Shown here: piece after piece, positions 23,852-32,661 of the stretch
Position numbering within the stretch: the first letter of the stretch is position 1
Layout: each line of letters opens with the position of its first letter
Source: Brevinema andersonii
GTDB taxonomy: Bacteria; Spirochaetota; DYKD01
Length of the DNA stretch: 43,347 nt
NCBI GenBank assembly: GCA_020722765.1
Contig: DYKD01000021.1
Span: 1 to 43,347 of the forward strand
Reading direction: 5' to 3'
Notes under the pieces: generated by a model
Told to the model about the DNA's origin: nothing
Databases searched by the model: none
Seen by the model: the letters and a program-made list of their open reading frames with translations, nothing else
Program-made: the position numbers and the translations under genes

Positions 23852-25348
23852 TTGAAAGGCAACATCACTTCACGGATCATTTTGATCATTTCTATTGTCG
23901 TTTTTGCGGCATGGTTTCTGGTCCCTACTGCCCGTTGGTATATGCTGTCACCGGAAAAACAGGAATTAGCAGATAAGGACTTGCTTTCTTTGACTGTTAC
24001 TCCTGACGGAACTGCTGTATCTAATGTGGCATTGTTCCAAGCAGAGAAGAGGGAAGCTGACAGATTGAAAAAAATGAAATCAAAGATTCTCAAATTGGGT
24101 CTTGATTTGCAAGGTGGTATGCATATCGTCCTACAGGCTGATGTGGAAGACCTTAATGAAAAGGAAAGGGAAGACACCTTGAGACGTGCTTTGGAAATTA
24201 TCAGGAATCGTATTGACAGGTTTGGTGTTTCTGAACCATCCATAAGCAGGCAGGGTCAGGATAGGATTGTTGTACAGCTTCCTGGAGTGAAAGATCCCAA
24301 ACGGGCAGAAGAGCTCCTCTCTGCACGCGGAACACTCAGTTTCAAGCTAGTGGACGAGGAACTTTCAAAGCAGGAAAACTTCCAGGATTACGAGAATGGA
24401 ATATTGAAACCTGAAGTCACTCTCCCTGAAGACCGCGAAATACTTTTCGTTGTCCAGAAAAATCCGGACACGCAACAGTTGAAACGTGCTTATCCGATTG
24501 TTCTGTTCAAAAATGCTCCCGTTACAGGAGCCTCCTTGAAATCAGCTGAAATCGGCCGTGGTCAGTTCGGTGATCCTCAGGTCGATTTTTCCCTCAAGCC
24601 TGAGGCTGCTAATATATTTGCTGAGTTTACTGCAGCCAATATCAATAAACAGCTGGCTATCGTTCTTGATGATAATGTCAGAAGCCATCCTGTAATCAGG
24701 GATAAGCTTATCGATAGAGGAACGATTTCTGGCAGTTATACTATGGAAGAAGCCCTTGATTTGGCTCTCATTCTCAGAGCCGGTGCTCTTCCCGTAAAAT
24801 TGGAGATTGTTGAACAGCGTATGGTAGGTCCATCTCTTGGTAAGGATTCCATAGAGACTGGTGTAAAAGCGGCATGGATCGGTATCATTCTTGTTTTTGG
24901 ATTTATGCTGTTCTATTATAAATTGGCAGGATTTATAGCTGTCTTAGCCACAATATTTAATCTCTTTATCACCATTGGCCTTCTGACAGGACTGGGTCTT
25001 TCGCTTACCTTGCCTGGTATTGCAGGGCTTATTTTAACGGTTGGTATGGCTGTAGACGCGAATGTCATCATTAATGAACGTATAAAAGAAGAACTACGAT
25101 GGGGGAAGACTCCAGTAGCCGCTATTCAAGCAGGTTATGATCGTGCTTTTATTACGGTTCTCGATTCAAACTTGACAACCATGATTGTTGCTGCAGTCCT
25201 CTTCCAATTCGGAACAGGTCCCATTAAGGGATTTGCTGTGACGCTCTTCATCGGTATTGCCATGAACCTATTCACTGGTGTCTATATGACAAGAACACTT
25301 TATATGATGTTCACTCAGAATCGGGAAATCAGGAGGTTGAGTATCTAA
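23852..25348 (+). CDS. secD: Protein translocase subunit SecD
   Basis: 498 residues beginning at TTG 23852 with AGGAGG upstream. One N-terminal membrane helix is followed by a large periplasmic P1 domain with KLGLDLQGGMHIVLQ and SFKLVDEE, then five C-terminal helices. The RND-type motif AVDANVIINERIKEELRWG lies near residue 410-430. SecD with SecF uses the proton or sodium gradient to pull preproteins through SecYEG. Length is on the low side of normal for SecD. Its stop overlaps the secF start (TAATG), so the two products are made in equal amounts. Confidence 0.97.
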   Translation: MKGNITSRIILIISIVVFAAWFLVPTARWYMLSPEKQELADKDLLSLTVTPDGTAVSNVALFQAEKREADRLKKMKSKILKLGLDLQGGMHIVLQADVEDLNEKEREDTLRRALEIIRNRIDRFGVSEPSISRQGQDRIVVQLPGVKDPKRAEELLSARGTLSFKLVDEELSKQENFQDYENGILKPEVTLPEDREILFVVQKNPDTQQLKRAYPIVLFKNAPVTGASLKSAEIGRGQFGDPQVDFSLKPEAANIFAEFTAANINKQLAIVLDDNVRSHPVIRDKLIDRGTISGSYTMEEALDLALILRAGALPVKLEIVEQRMVGPSLGKDSIETGVKAAWIGIILVFGFMLFYYKLAGFIAVLATIFNLFITIGLLTGLGLSLTLPGIAGLILTVGMAVDANVIINERIKEELRWGKTPVAAIQAGYDRAFITVLDSNLTTMIVAAVLFQFGTGPIKGFAVTLFIGIAMNLFTGVYMTRTLYMMFTQNREIRRLSI

Positions 25349-26274
25349 TGTTTATTAAAATTCCAATCATCAATTTTGTAGGCATTCGTCGTTATGCCAT
25401 AACATTTTCTGTTCTTCTCACAATCATAGGCTTTTTTTTCCTGATTTATAGAGGCGGGTTCAATATGGGGCTCGATTTCAAGGGAGGGATCTCCATTCAG
25501 GTGAAAGCCTCCCCTGATGTTCAGAGTGAGTCTATTCGTACCGCTCTCAAGAAACATGATGTCGATTCTGTCATCCAGGTTTTCGGGAAAGCTGATAGGA
25601 ATGAGTTCCTTATAAAAACTCTTGCTTTGGACAAGGATAATATGAAGGCTGTAAAAAAAATTGAAGATATCATTTCTCAGGAATTTGGAAATGAAAAAGT
25701 CCAGATACTGGCAACAGAAATGGTAGGACCTACGATGGGTAAGTATATGACACAGCAAGCTTTCTGGCTTGTTGTCATTGCTTGCGGACTGATCCTGATT
25801 TATGTCACCATAAGATTCCAGTTTGATTTTGCACTTGGCGCCATCCTTTCCCTTGTCCATGATGTCCTTGTTGCTCTTACTTTTGTTCTCATATTTGACA
25901 AGGAAATGACCGTCTCTATCATTGCGGCACTTCTTACGATCATTGGTTATTCCATAAATGATACGATTGTTGTTTATGATAGGATACGTGAAGGGCTTGC
26001 GAAATATAGGGATCTCTCTTTCAATGATATTGTCAATAAAAGTATCAATGAGACGTTAAACCGAACAGTTGTAACAGTTGTGACAGTCTTGATGGCAGCT
26101 ATGGCACTTTTCATTTGGGGTGGACCTGTCCTTCATGATTTCTCATTTGTCTTGATCGTAGGTATCACTACAGGTATGTACTCATCCATTTTTATTGCAA
26201 GTCCTGTCATTATCGAGTTGCACGCATTGAGGGATAAGATGAAATTGAAAAAACAGGTTTATGCAAATAAGTAG
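25348..26274 (+). CDS. secF: Protein translocase subunit SecF
   Basis: 308 residues, normal length. The block MGLDFKGGISIQVKA is the SecF equivalent of the SecD P1 entry, and IGYSINDTIVVYDRIREGL is the conserved motif in the fourth helix. Six membrane helices can be traced, with the last at the C-terminus. It starts one base inside the secD stop codon. The C-terminus ends in a basic stretch, and an inverted repeat that may be a terminator lies 21 bp after the stop. Confidence 0.97.
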   Translation: MFIKIPIINFVGIRRYAITFSVLLTIIGFFFLIYRGGFNMGLDFKGGISIQVKASPDVQSESIRTALKKHDVDSVIQVFGKADRNEFLIKTLALDKDNMKAVKKIEDIISQEFGNEKVQILATEMVGPTMGKYMTQQAFWLVVIACGLILIYVTIRFQFDFALGAILSLVHDVLVALTFVLIFDKEMTVSIIAALLTIIGYSINDTIVVYDRIREGLAKYRDLSFNDIVNKSINETLNRTVVTVVTVLMAAMALFIWGGPVLHDFSFVLIVGITTGMYSSIFIASPVIIELHALRDKMKLKKQVYANK

Positions 26275-26294
26275 TGCTTAAATTGCAAAATTTT

Positions 26295-26336
26295 ATGCTC
26301 TCCTTATGTTAAGATAAGGTGAGCATTGGATTTTTT
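26295..26336 (+). terminator. Probable terminator or attenuator between secF and yidD
   Basis: A 13-bp inverted repeat with one mismatch: ATGCTCTCCTTAT (26295-26307) with ATAAGGTGAGCAT (26314-26326), loop GTTAAG. It is followed by TGGA and six T (26331-26336). The T-run directly precedes the yidD ATG, so the structure may end the sec transcript or regulate yidD. Confidence 0.6.
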
Positions 26337-26711
26337 ATGACAATAAATAAGATGTTTTTATCTTTTCTCGTTCTCTTTTTTTTATCTTCCACTTATGGGT
26401 TCACAGACTTTTTCCCTTTTGATTATCCTTTTCTTGTTATCCCCCCAAAAAGGACTTTAGCTAAAGATTATGATCAGGAATCTTCCCTGTCTGTTCCTGT
26501 GCTTTGGGGTGTTAAAGCTTTTCAAGTGATGATTTCTCCCCAAGACGGTCCAAACTGTATTTACTCTCCCACCTGCTCGGTATATGGACACCAGGTTCTT
26601 AGAAAATACGGTTTTTTTTGGGGAACGATCATGGCTGCTGACAGATGGTTGCGTTGTAACCCTTTTGGCGTTGGCGGAGATGATAAACCAGAAGATAATT
26701 TTTGGTTCTAA
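26337..26711 (+). CDS. yidD: YidD-like membrane protein insertion efficiency factor with N-terminal hydrophobic extension
   Basis: 124 residues. The YidD core is the C-terminal ~70 residues with the family Cys set: PNCIYSPTCSVYGHQV and DRWLRCNPFG. YidD helps YidC insert proteins into the inner membrane and normally lies next to yidC-rnpA. Typical members have 70-90 residues and bind the membrane by an amphipathic helix; this one begins with a real hydrophobic helix (MFLSFLVLFFLSSTYG, about 6-21) that looks like a signal peptide, then a ~30-residue linker. The start at ATG 26337 is preferred over GTG 26319, which lies in the hairpin. Placement after secDF fits a role in membrane insertion, but the topology is odd. 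Confidence 0.85.
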   Translation: MTINKMFLSFLVLFFLSSTYGFTDFFPFDYPFLVIPPKRTLAKDYDQESSLSVPVLWGVKAFQVMISPQDGPNCIYSPTCSVYGHQVLRKYGFFWGTIMAADRWLRCNPFGVGGDDKPEDNFWF

Positions 26712-26743
26712 TTTTACTTGTCCTGGTAACCTTTGAGGTGATT

Positions 26744-27946
26744 ATGCTTTTTTCTAAAAATCAACTGGAAAAGTATGCGGATGTTTTAATATGGGGGCTT
26801 TATACCGCCCGTCCTAAACCTTTTAACCCTTATGATATCATCAGGTTGAGGTTTAATATACCAGGCATGCCTCTCGCAGAGATTGTCCATAGGAAACTTG
26901 TAGAAAAGAAAATGAATGTTGTTTTAAGACCATTAAGCTCTCATGTTGTTGAAAAGGATTTTTTTTCTTATTCTGATTCTAAACAACGGTCTTTTATCGG
27001 TTCCTGGGAGAGGAACCTGATGGAAAACCTTAATGGCAATATTTTTATTTCAGCACCTGAATCAATGACTCATCTTAAAAATATCGATCCTCAAAAAATT
27101 AATGAGTCAGCAGTGGCACAAAAAAATCTCCGTAAGGTCATGGAAAGACGTGAAGAAAAAGGATTGCTAAGTTGGACACTGTGCACGTATCCCACTGAAG
27201 AATTGGCAAAGCAAGCAGGCCTCTCCCTCCCTGATTATACCCGTCAGATTGTTAAAGCTTGCTTTCTTAATGAGAAAAATCCAGTTAAAATCTGGAAAGA
27301 AATATATAGAAATTCCTCATTTATAAAAAAATGGTTGGATTCCTTGCCAATAAAAACACTCCATGTCCAATCTCATTCCTGTGATCTGAAGGTAACTCCT
27401 GGCTTAAAACGTCGGTATTTGGGTGTTTCTGGACACAATATCCCTTCCTTTGAAATTTTTACATCACCGGATTGGAGAGGGACTAAAGGTCGATATTTCG
27501 CAAACCAACCTTCCTTCCGTAGTGGAAATTATGTCTCAGGAATGACTCTGGATTTTAAGAACGGTAGTGTTGTCAGTGCAAAAGCCGTGAAAGGTGATAT
27601 TTTTCTGAAAAAAATGATAAGTATGGACCCAGGTGCTAGTAAAGTGGGTGAGTTTTCCCTTACGGATAAACGATTTTCAAAAATTGACAGGTTTATGGCA
27701 GATACTTTGTTTGATGAGAATTTTGGCGGAAAAAATGGCAATTGTCACATAGCCATTGGCGCTTCCTATTCTGATACTTACAATGGGGATGTTGCTAAAC
27801 TCACCTCCGCCAAAAAGAAAGCTTTAGGATTCAATGACTCTGCTTTGCATTGGGATTTGGTTAACACGGAAGAAAAAACCGTGTTTGCCATATTGGATTC
27901 CGGGAAAAAAATCACAATTTATGAAAATGGTATGTTCAAGTATTGA
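26744..27946 (+). CDS. Aminopeptidase, family M29 (AmpS/thermostable type)
   Basis: About 400 residues from ATG 26744, which has GAGGTG upstream. The earlier in-frame ATG at 26702 would add a 14-residue hydrophobic stretch absent from the family. The two-metal centre of M29 is visible: Glu in SGHNIPSFEIFTSPD, Glu in KVGEFSLTD, His and Tyr in CHIAIGASYSDTYNGD, and the His-Asp pair in SALHWDLV. The N-terminal NQLEKYADVLIWG is the usual dimer-forming domain start. These are cytosolic broad-range exopeptidases that use Zn or Co to remove N-terminal residues from peptides. It is probably a salvage enzyme carried along in the operon. Confidence 0.92.
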   Translation: MLFSKNQLEKYADVLIWGLYTARPKPFNPYDIIRLRFNIPGMPLAEIVHRKLVEKKMNVVLRPLSSHVVEKDFFSYSDSKQRSFIGSWERNLMENLNGNIFISAPESMTHLKNIDPQKINESAVAQKNLRKVMERREEKGLLSWTLCTYPTEELAKQAGLSLPDYTRQIVKACFLNEKNPVKIWKEIYRNSSFIKKWLDSLPIKTLHVQSHSCDLKVTPGLKRRYLGVSGHNIPSFEIFTSPDWRGTKGRYFANQPSFRSGNYVSGMTLDFKNGSVVSAKAVKGDIFLKKMISMDPGASKVGEFSLTDKRFSKIDRFMADTLFDENFGGKNGNCHIAIGASYSDTYNGDVAKLTSAKKKALGFNDSALHWDLVNTEEKTVFAILDSGKKITIYENGMFKY

Positions 27947-27970
27947 TAGTTTCGAATCATAGGAGCTCCC

Positions 27971-28504
27971 ATGAAAATGCTTTTTGAATTCCTGCCTGTA
28001 ATTCTTTTTTTCATTACCTTTAAAATATTCGGGATTTTTCCAGCTACTGCTGTTGCCATAGGTGCCAGCGCAATCCAGATACTTTCTTTTTTGATCTTGA
28101 AAAAAAAAATCGAACCTATGATGTGGGTCAGCCTTGGAGTTATCACTGTGTTTGGTGGAGCGACGCTTTTTCTTCATAATGAGATGTTCATCAAGTGGAA
28201 ACCATCCATTTTATATTGGATTTTTGGAGCTGTCATTCTGGTTGGAAAGATATTCTTTGACAAGAACATGCTTTCACTGCTGATGAATCAGAAAGTTAAT
28301 CTCCCTGAAAAAGTATGGGAAAAAATGAACATCTCTTGGGCTGTTTTTTTTCTTTCTGTCGGTGTCCTCAATCTTTTTGTTGCATATAGGGCTCCCACTG
28401 ATGTTTGGGTCAATTTTAAGCTTTTTGGTGTTTTAGGGTTGCTTCTGGTTTTTGCTCTTGTTCAATCCATTTTTTTAACAAAATATATTGAAAAAAAAGA
28501 ATGA
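27971..28504 (+). CDS. yciB: Septation protein YciB/IspZ family
   Basis: 177 residues, five membrane helices. The family signature FEFLPVILFFITFKIFGIF at the start matches the YciB F-x-P-x-x-x-F-F pattern, and the middle block LYWIFGAVILVGKIF with VWEKMNISWAVFFLSVGVLN follows. YciB is an inner-membrane protein linked to cell division and envelope upkeep in enterobacteria. A run of ten A bases lies in the coding region around 28100. SD AGGAG lies 6 bp before the start. It is packed between a peptidase and a thioesterase; YciA-type thioesterase next to yciB is also seen in enterobacteria. Confidence 0.92.
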   Translation: MKMLFEFLPVILFFITFKIFGIFPATAVAIGASAIQILSFLILKKKIEPMMWVSLGVITVFGGATLFLHNEMFIKWKPSILYWIFGAVILVGKIFFDKNMLSLLMNQKVNLPEKVWEKMNISWAVFFLSVGVLNLFVAYRAPTDVWVNFKLFGVLGLLLVFALVQSIFLTKYIEKKE

Positions 28505-28542
28505 ATTTTTTATTTGTTTTTTACTGACCGAGAGGGATGTTT

Positions 28543-28923
28543 ATGGCGACACAGATGCCTATTAAACATATTGAAATGAGTTTTATTGTCATGCCTAAGG
28601 ATGCAAATCATTATGGCAATGTCCATGGGGGTGTCATAATGAAACAAGCAGATGATATTGCCTATGCCATCGCTTCAAAATATTCAAAAATGAATGTGGT
28701 TACTGCACGCTTGCACGAACTCAATTTTATTAATCCTGTTAAAGTGGGAGACATGGTACTGCTTTCTGCGGATCTGGTCAGGGTCGGAAAATCTTCTATG
28801 GATGTTATAGTCCGGATTTCTGGTGATAAGCTTACTTCTGGTGAAATCTATGAAGTTGCTGACGCTCTTTTTACCATGGTCGCTGTTGATGATCTGGGTA
28901 AGCCTAGTCCTATTCGGCACTGA
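28543..28923 (+). CDS. Acyl-CoA thioesterase, YciA-like hotdog protein
   Basis: 126 residues, a single hotdog domain. The motif MPKDANHYGNVHGGVIMKQA is the YciA/BFIT family block: N of YGN, HGG and then the Asp of QADD that bears on catalysis. TARLHELNFINPVKVGDM is a second shared block. Enzymes of this type split acyl-CoA to free acid and CoA in the cytosol. ATG 28543 is preferred over ATG 28537 because GAGAGGG directly adjoins the latter and leaves no spacer. The next gene, a penicillin-binding protein, starts 11 bp on. Confidence 0.92.
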   Translation: MATQMPIKHIEMSFIVMPKDANHYGNVHGGVIMKQADDIAYAIASKYSKMNVVTARLHELNFINPVKVGDMVLLSADLVRVGKSSMDVIVRISGDKLTSGEIYEVADALFTMVAVDDLGKPSPIRH

Positions 28924-28934
28924 AGGCGTATGTC

Positions 28935-31274
28935 TTGAAAAAGATGTTTTTTAATGTTCGTAGAATCTTTTTTATTCTTTTTGTTTTGCTGGCAATATTT
29001 TTAAACTTTTCCTTGTTATTTGCGGAAGATTCCTTGTCTGATTGGAACCGGAATAAGAAGGTTTTTCTTGAAAAAAGTGATAAACTTCTAGCTATTATTA
29101 AAAGTACCAGTAATAGGATTCCTGTTTTTAATTCTCAACGGGATGTTACTAGGGTATTTGACAGGAATGAAAAGCTCATTGCCGATGCTTTGCCATTAGG
29201 CCGTTATCCTGTAGGACCTGGTCGGATTTCGGCGTTTCTCATGTATGCTGTTGTCTGTATGGAGGACGCTGGTTTTTGGCATCATGGAGGGATAGATCCT
29301 AAAGGTATTTTTCGTGCAATGATAAGAAATATCCAAAAAAGAAAAATGACAGAAGGGGGGAGCACTCTCACCCAGCAACTGGCAAAAATGCTTTTTACTG
29401 GTGGACAAAGGACAATCTCACGTAAAGTTGTTGATATGGCTGCTGCCATGGAACTGGAAAAAAGATATTCCAAAGATGATATTCTTCTCATGTATCTTAA
29501 CTCCGCTTTTTTTGGGCATGGTACATATGGAGTGGAAGCTGCCTGCAGGCTTTATTTTGATAAGTCTGCCAGTGATGTGACTGTTCCTGAAGCCGCTCTC
29601 TTGGCTGGTATTATTAGCAGTCCCAATAATTATTCTCCATTCAGAAACCCTGAACTTGCAAAACGCAAACAGAAACAGGTTCTTCAAAGAATGGCAGATG
29701 AAGGGTATATCTCTTCTTCTGTTGTGGAAGGATTATTTGATTCATTCTGGAAAGAAAAAGGTGATGATTATGTGCCCCAGGAGTTTTCCAGCCGTGCAAC
29801 AAGGATGAATAAGGATTCTTATCTTTCCTCGTATGCTTTTCGGATTTTGGATGATGTTTCTAAAAAAAGTAATGTATACCAGACAAGTTTCACGATTAGG
29901 ACATCTTTTGATCTGATCCATCAACAATTGATCCGTTCAACAACTAAAGAATATATCGAAGAGATTAATGGTGCGACTAATGATATCCAGGTGTCCGTCG
30001 TTGTTATGGATCCACGTTCTGGACAAGTGATTGGCATGGTTGGTGGCAAAGATTATGATAGGGACAATCAGATGAATAGGGCTGTCCAGATGAAACGTCA
30101 GATCGGATCCCTTGTCAAACCCTTCCTTTATGCTCTTGCTTTGCATCGTGATGAGACCTTGACGAATACGACTATTTTGACTGACAAAAAGATAATCATC
30201 AAGATCCCGGGGCAAAAAGACTGGTCTCCAGCAAATTATGACAATAAATATGTCGGTCCCATCACTTTGGAAGATGCCTTGAAACAGTCAAAAAATACTA
30301 TTGCTGTTCAGCTACTTGTGAACAGGGTAGGAGCAACTCAATTTGCGAATGTTTTACGCCAGATTTGGGGGGAGAACATTATCCCGCATGGCGAGGAATA
30401 TCTCTCCCATTCCTTGGGAATCCTTGAATTGACCCCATTACAAGTTGCTCAAGGATATTCTGTACTCGCCAATAAAGGAATTGCCCTTACCCCACGGTTG
30501 GTTACTTCAGTGATTACAAATAATACCACTTTCACAGATGGTTTCGGATTACAGCAGGAAATGCTCTCCATGGATTTGTCTTATATGTATGACCCTCTTG
30601 ATGAAGACCACTCTTCCTTGGATAAAAATCTTTTATTTTCTCCTGTAACAGAAAGTACACAGACAAATCTGATCGCTTTTGAGAATTCTTTGGAAGAAAC
30701 TAACTCTTTTGAAGACGAAATAGGGGGGGGGATTGAAAAGGGGCAATTTGATTTCTCTCAACCTCCTGATCCAGATGCTCCTTTTGAGGAAACCTTTGAT
30801 AAGGAAGATTTTTCTGCATGGCGCTGGGGACCTTTTATTCCATCCCTGATCATCTCACGGGATGTACATGACATGATGATAAGAGCTACAGAAAGGGAAG
30901 AAGCCCTAAATGCGATGACGAACTTTTTGCCTGATGAAATGGATGACCCTGGTCGTATTTTCAAGAAAGCCTCTATGAAAAAATTGACTTCCATGCTTGA
31001 ATGGGTGACTCGCAAAGGCGGTACAGCTGAATGGGCTGCGATCAAAGAGCATTTTACAAATACGATCGCTAGTAAGACAGGGACGACAAGTGAAAATAGG
31101 GATGCCTGGTTTGCCTCTTATGCTGATAATCTTGTAGTGGTTGTCTGGGTCGGTTATGATGATAACAGAAAGTTACCTAAGGGAGGAGCAGGTATGGCAG
31201 CTCCTCTAGGGTTAAGGATTTGGAAGCGCTTGTCTCCGGTTGTTAATATGGGTGTTGATAGCGTACAGGATTAA
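28935..31274 (+). CDS. Class A penicillin-binding protein (PBP1A/1C-like)
   Basis: 779 residues with an N-terminal membrane anchor (about 9-30). The GT51 domain shows EDAGFWHHGGIDPKG with the catalytic Glu near residue 109 and GGSTLTQQLAKMLF near 141. The transpeptidase domain has SLVK (Ser near 391), SKN near 452 and KTG in ASKTGTTSENRDAWF near 714. It polymerises and crosslinks peptidoglycan outside the membrane. Between SKN and KTG is an extra ~95-residue acidic, Ser-rich insertion (about 535-632) that contains nine G bases in a row at 30723-30731. TTG 28935 is chosen because AAGG lies eight bases before it; ATG 28944 has no SD. It ends the 20-kb block. Confidence 0.93.
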   Translation: MKKMFFNVRRIFFILFVLLAIFLNFSLLFAEDSLSDWNRNKKVFLEKSDKLLAIIKSTSNRIPVFNSQRDVTRVFDRNEKLIADALPLGRYPVGPGRISAFLMYAVVCMEDAGFWHHGGIDPKGIFRAMIRNIQKRKMTEGGSTLTQQLAKMLFTGGQRTISRKVVDMAAAMELEKRYSKDDILLMYLNSAFFGHGTYGVEAACRLYFDKSASDVTVPEAALLAGIISSPNNYSPFRNPELAKRKQKQVLQRMADEGYISSSVVEGLFDSFWKEKGDDYVPQEFSSRATRMNKDSYLSSYAFRILDDVSKKSNVYQTSFTIRTSFDLIHQQLIRSTTKEYIEEINGATNDIQVSVVVMDPRSGQVIGMVGGKDYDRDNQMNRAVQMKRQIGSLVKPFLYALALHRDETLTNTTILTDKKIIIKIPGQKDWSPANYDNKYVGPITLEDALKQSKNTIAVQLLVNRVGATQFANVLRQIWGENIIPHGEEYLSHSLGILELTPLQVAQGYSVLANKGIALTPRLVTSVITNNTTFTDGFGLQQEMLSMDLSYMYDPLDEDHSSLDKNLLFSPVTESTQTNLIAFENSLEETNSFEDEIGGGIEKGQFDFSQPPDPDAPFEETFDKEDFSAWRWGPFIPSLIISRDVHDMMIRATEREEALNAMTNFLPDEMDDPGRIFKKASMKKLTSMLEWVTRKGGTAEWAAIKEHFTNTIASKTGTTSENRDAWFASYADNLVVVVWVGYDDNRKLPKGGAGMAAPLGLRIWKRLSPVVNMGVDSVQD

Positions 31275-31310
31275 TCAGGATAAGAGGTTTTTTAAGTGGT
31301 TTCCGAACTA

Positions 31311-32417
31311 TTATAGGTTGAACCTGAAATTTACCACATCACCATCCTGCATTACATATTCCTTTCCTTCCAGACGTAACTTCCCTTTTTCCCTGATTCT
31401 TGCAAAGGATCCGTTTTCAGCTATCAGATCGTCGTATTTCACTACCTCAGCGGAAATGAATCCTTTCTCAAAATCTGTATGGATGACTCCGGCTGCTTGC
31501 GGTGCTTTTGTACCCTTCTTGATGGTCCATGCCCTGCTTTCATCTTCTCCACATGTGAGGTAAGAAATAAGGCTGAGAAGATGGTATCCTGCATGTGCTA
31601 GTCTTATGATTCCAGATTCCTTCACTCCTAAATCATCCAGATAGGCTTTTCTATCCTCGTCAGTAAGATCCTTCAGTTCTGCTTCTATTCTTGCGGAGAA
31701 AGGTACCAGTTCCATGTTGTGCTCATTCACATAATCCGAAAGAGCTTTGTAATGGGGATTTGATTCAGGACTTTTCAGTTCATCCTCACTTACATTCGCC
31801 GCAATCATCATCGGTTTTATTGTAAGGAAGAATAGGGGATCAATGGCATTTCTCTCTTCAGGTGTAAGCTCAAGGGAAGCGAGGAGTTTTCCCTCATTCA
31901 AATGCTTGTCACATTTTTCAAGTGTTGCCATTTCAAGAAGCACCTCTGGTGTCCCGCTCCCACTCTTTGTGGATTTTTTGTTTTTTTCCATACGGAGGGA
32001 GATGCTTTCCAGGTCTTTCAAGAGAAGTTCTGTGTTTATGATTTCTATGTCACGGACAGGATCAACAGCTCCTATATGGACAACGTCTTCCTGTTTGAAA
32101 AGCCTCACTACCTGGGTGATCGCGTCTACTTCACGGATATGTGAAAGGAATTTGTTTCCCAGCCCTTCGCCTTTGGCTGCTCCTTTTACCAGACCGGCAA
32201 TGTCTGTGAACTGGATGGCAGTATATGTTTTCTTTTTTGATTTGAACATTTCTGCAAGCTTGTCGACACGTTCGTCAACTACTGCTACAACCCCTTCATT
32301 TGCATCTATGGTGCAAAAAGGATAGTTTTCCGCAGGAATGTTTGCATTCGTCAGTGCGTTAAATAGTGTCGATTTCCCAACGTTTGGAAGTCCGACTATA
32401 CCAATGGAAAGAGCCAT
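31311..32417 (-). CDS. ychF: Redox-regulated ATPase YchF (OBG-like)
   Basis: 368 residues, normal length. GLPNVGKSTLFNALTNA is the P-loop, PFCTIDANEGVV the G2 region and DIAGLVKGAAKGEGLGN the G3. The G4 equivalent reads AANVSEDE, the non-GTP form expected of this ATP-preferring family. A C-terminal TGS domain ends GKEYVMQDGDVVNFRF. YchF binds ribosomes and helps in stress responses. It is a single minus-strand gene with SD AAGGAT and promoter TTGACA-17-TATATT. It converges with the PBP gene, 36 bp between stops, with no clear terminator. Confidence 0.97.
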   Translation of the reverse strand: MALSIGIVGLPNVGKSTLFNALTNANIPAENYPFCTIDANEGVVAVVDERVDKLAEMFKSKKKTYTAIQFTDIAGLVKGAAKGEGLGNKFLSHIREVDAITQVVRLFKQEDVVHIGAVDPVRDIEIINTELLLKDLESISLRMEKNKKSTKSGSGTPEVLLEMATLEKCDKHLNEGKLLASLELTPEERNAIDPLFFLTIKPMMIAANVSEDELKSPESNPHYKALSDYVNEHNMELVPFSARIEAELKDLTDEDRKAYLDDLGVKESGIIRLAHAGYHLLSLISYLTCGEDESRAWTIKKGTKAPQAAGVIHTDFEKGFISAEVVKYDDLIAENGSFARIREKGKLRLEGKEYVMQDGDVVNFRFNL

Positions 32418-32444
32418 GTTTTTATCCTTAAAAAAAGGTCATTC

Positions 32445-32473
32445 AATATAGCCATATTTAGGCTTTTTGTCAA
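32445..32473 (-). promoter_or_regulatory. ychF promoter
   Basis: Minus strand TTGACA (32468-32473), 17 bp, TATATT (32445-32450). The leader is about 20 bases and holds the SD AAGGAT before ATG 32417. Confidence 0.72.
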
Positions 32474-32598
32474 ATCGATTTTGGGTGATTTATGGCATTC
32501 TTATCCGTGGCCGCGATTGGGACAAAGAACTCGAATTTGTGATCTCCAATAAATTCTGATTTCCTTCCTTCCCCCATAGTAGTCTCATTTTTTTTTAA

Positions 32599-32628
32599 TT
32601 CGACTTCTCACGTTTTTTTTATTATACT
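32599..32628 (+). promoter_or_regulatory. DAHP synthase promoter
   Basis: TTCGAC (32599-32604), 18 bp, TATACT (32623-32628). The leader is about 27 bases with AAGGA eleven bases before the ATG. Confidence 0.5.
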
Positions 32629-32661
32629 AAAAAACTTTGTTAACTAAGGATTTGTGGTGCT

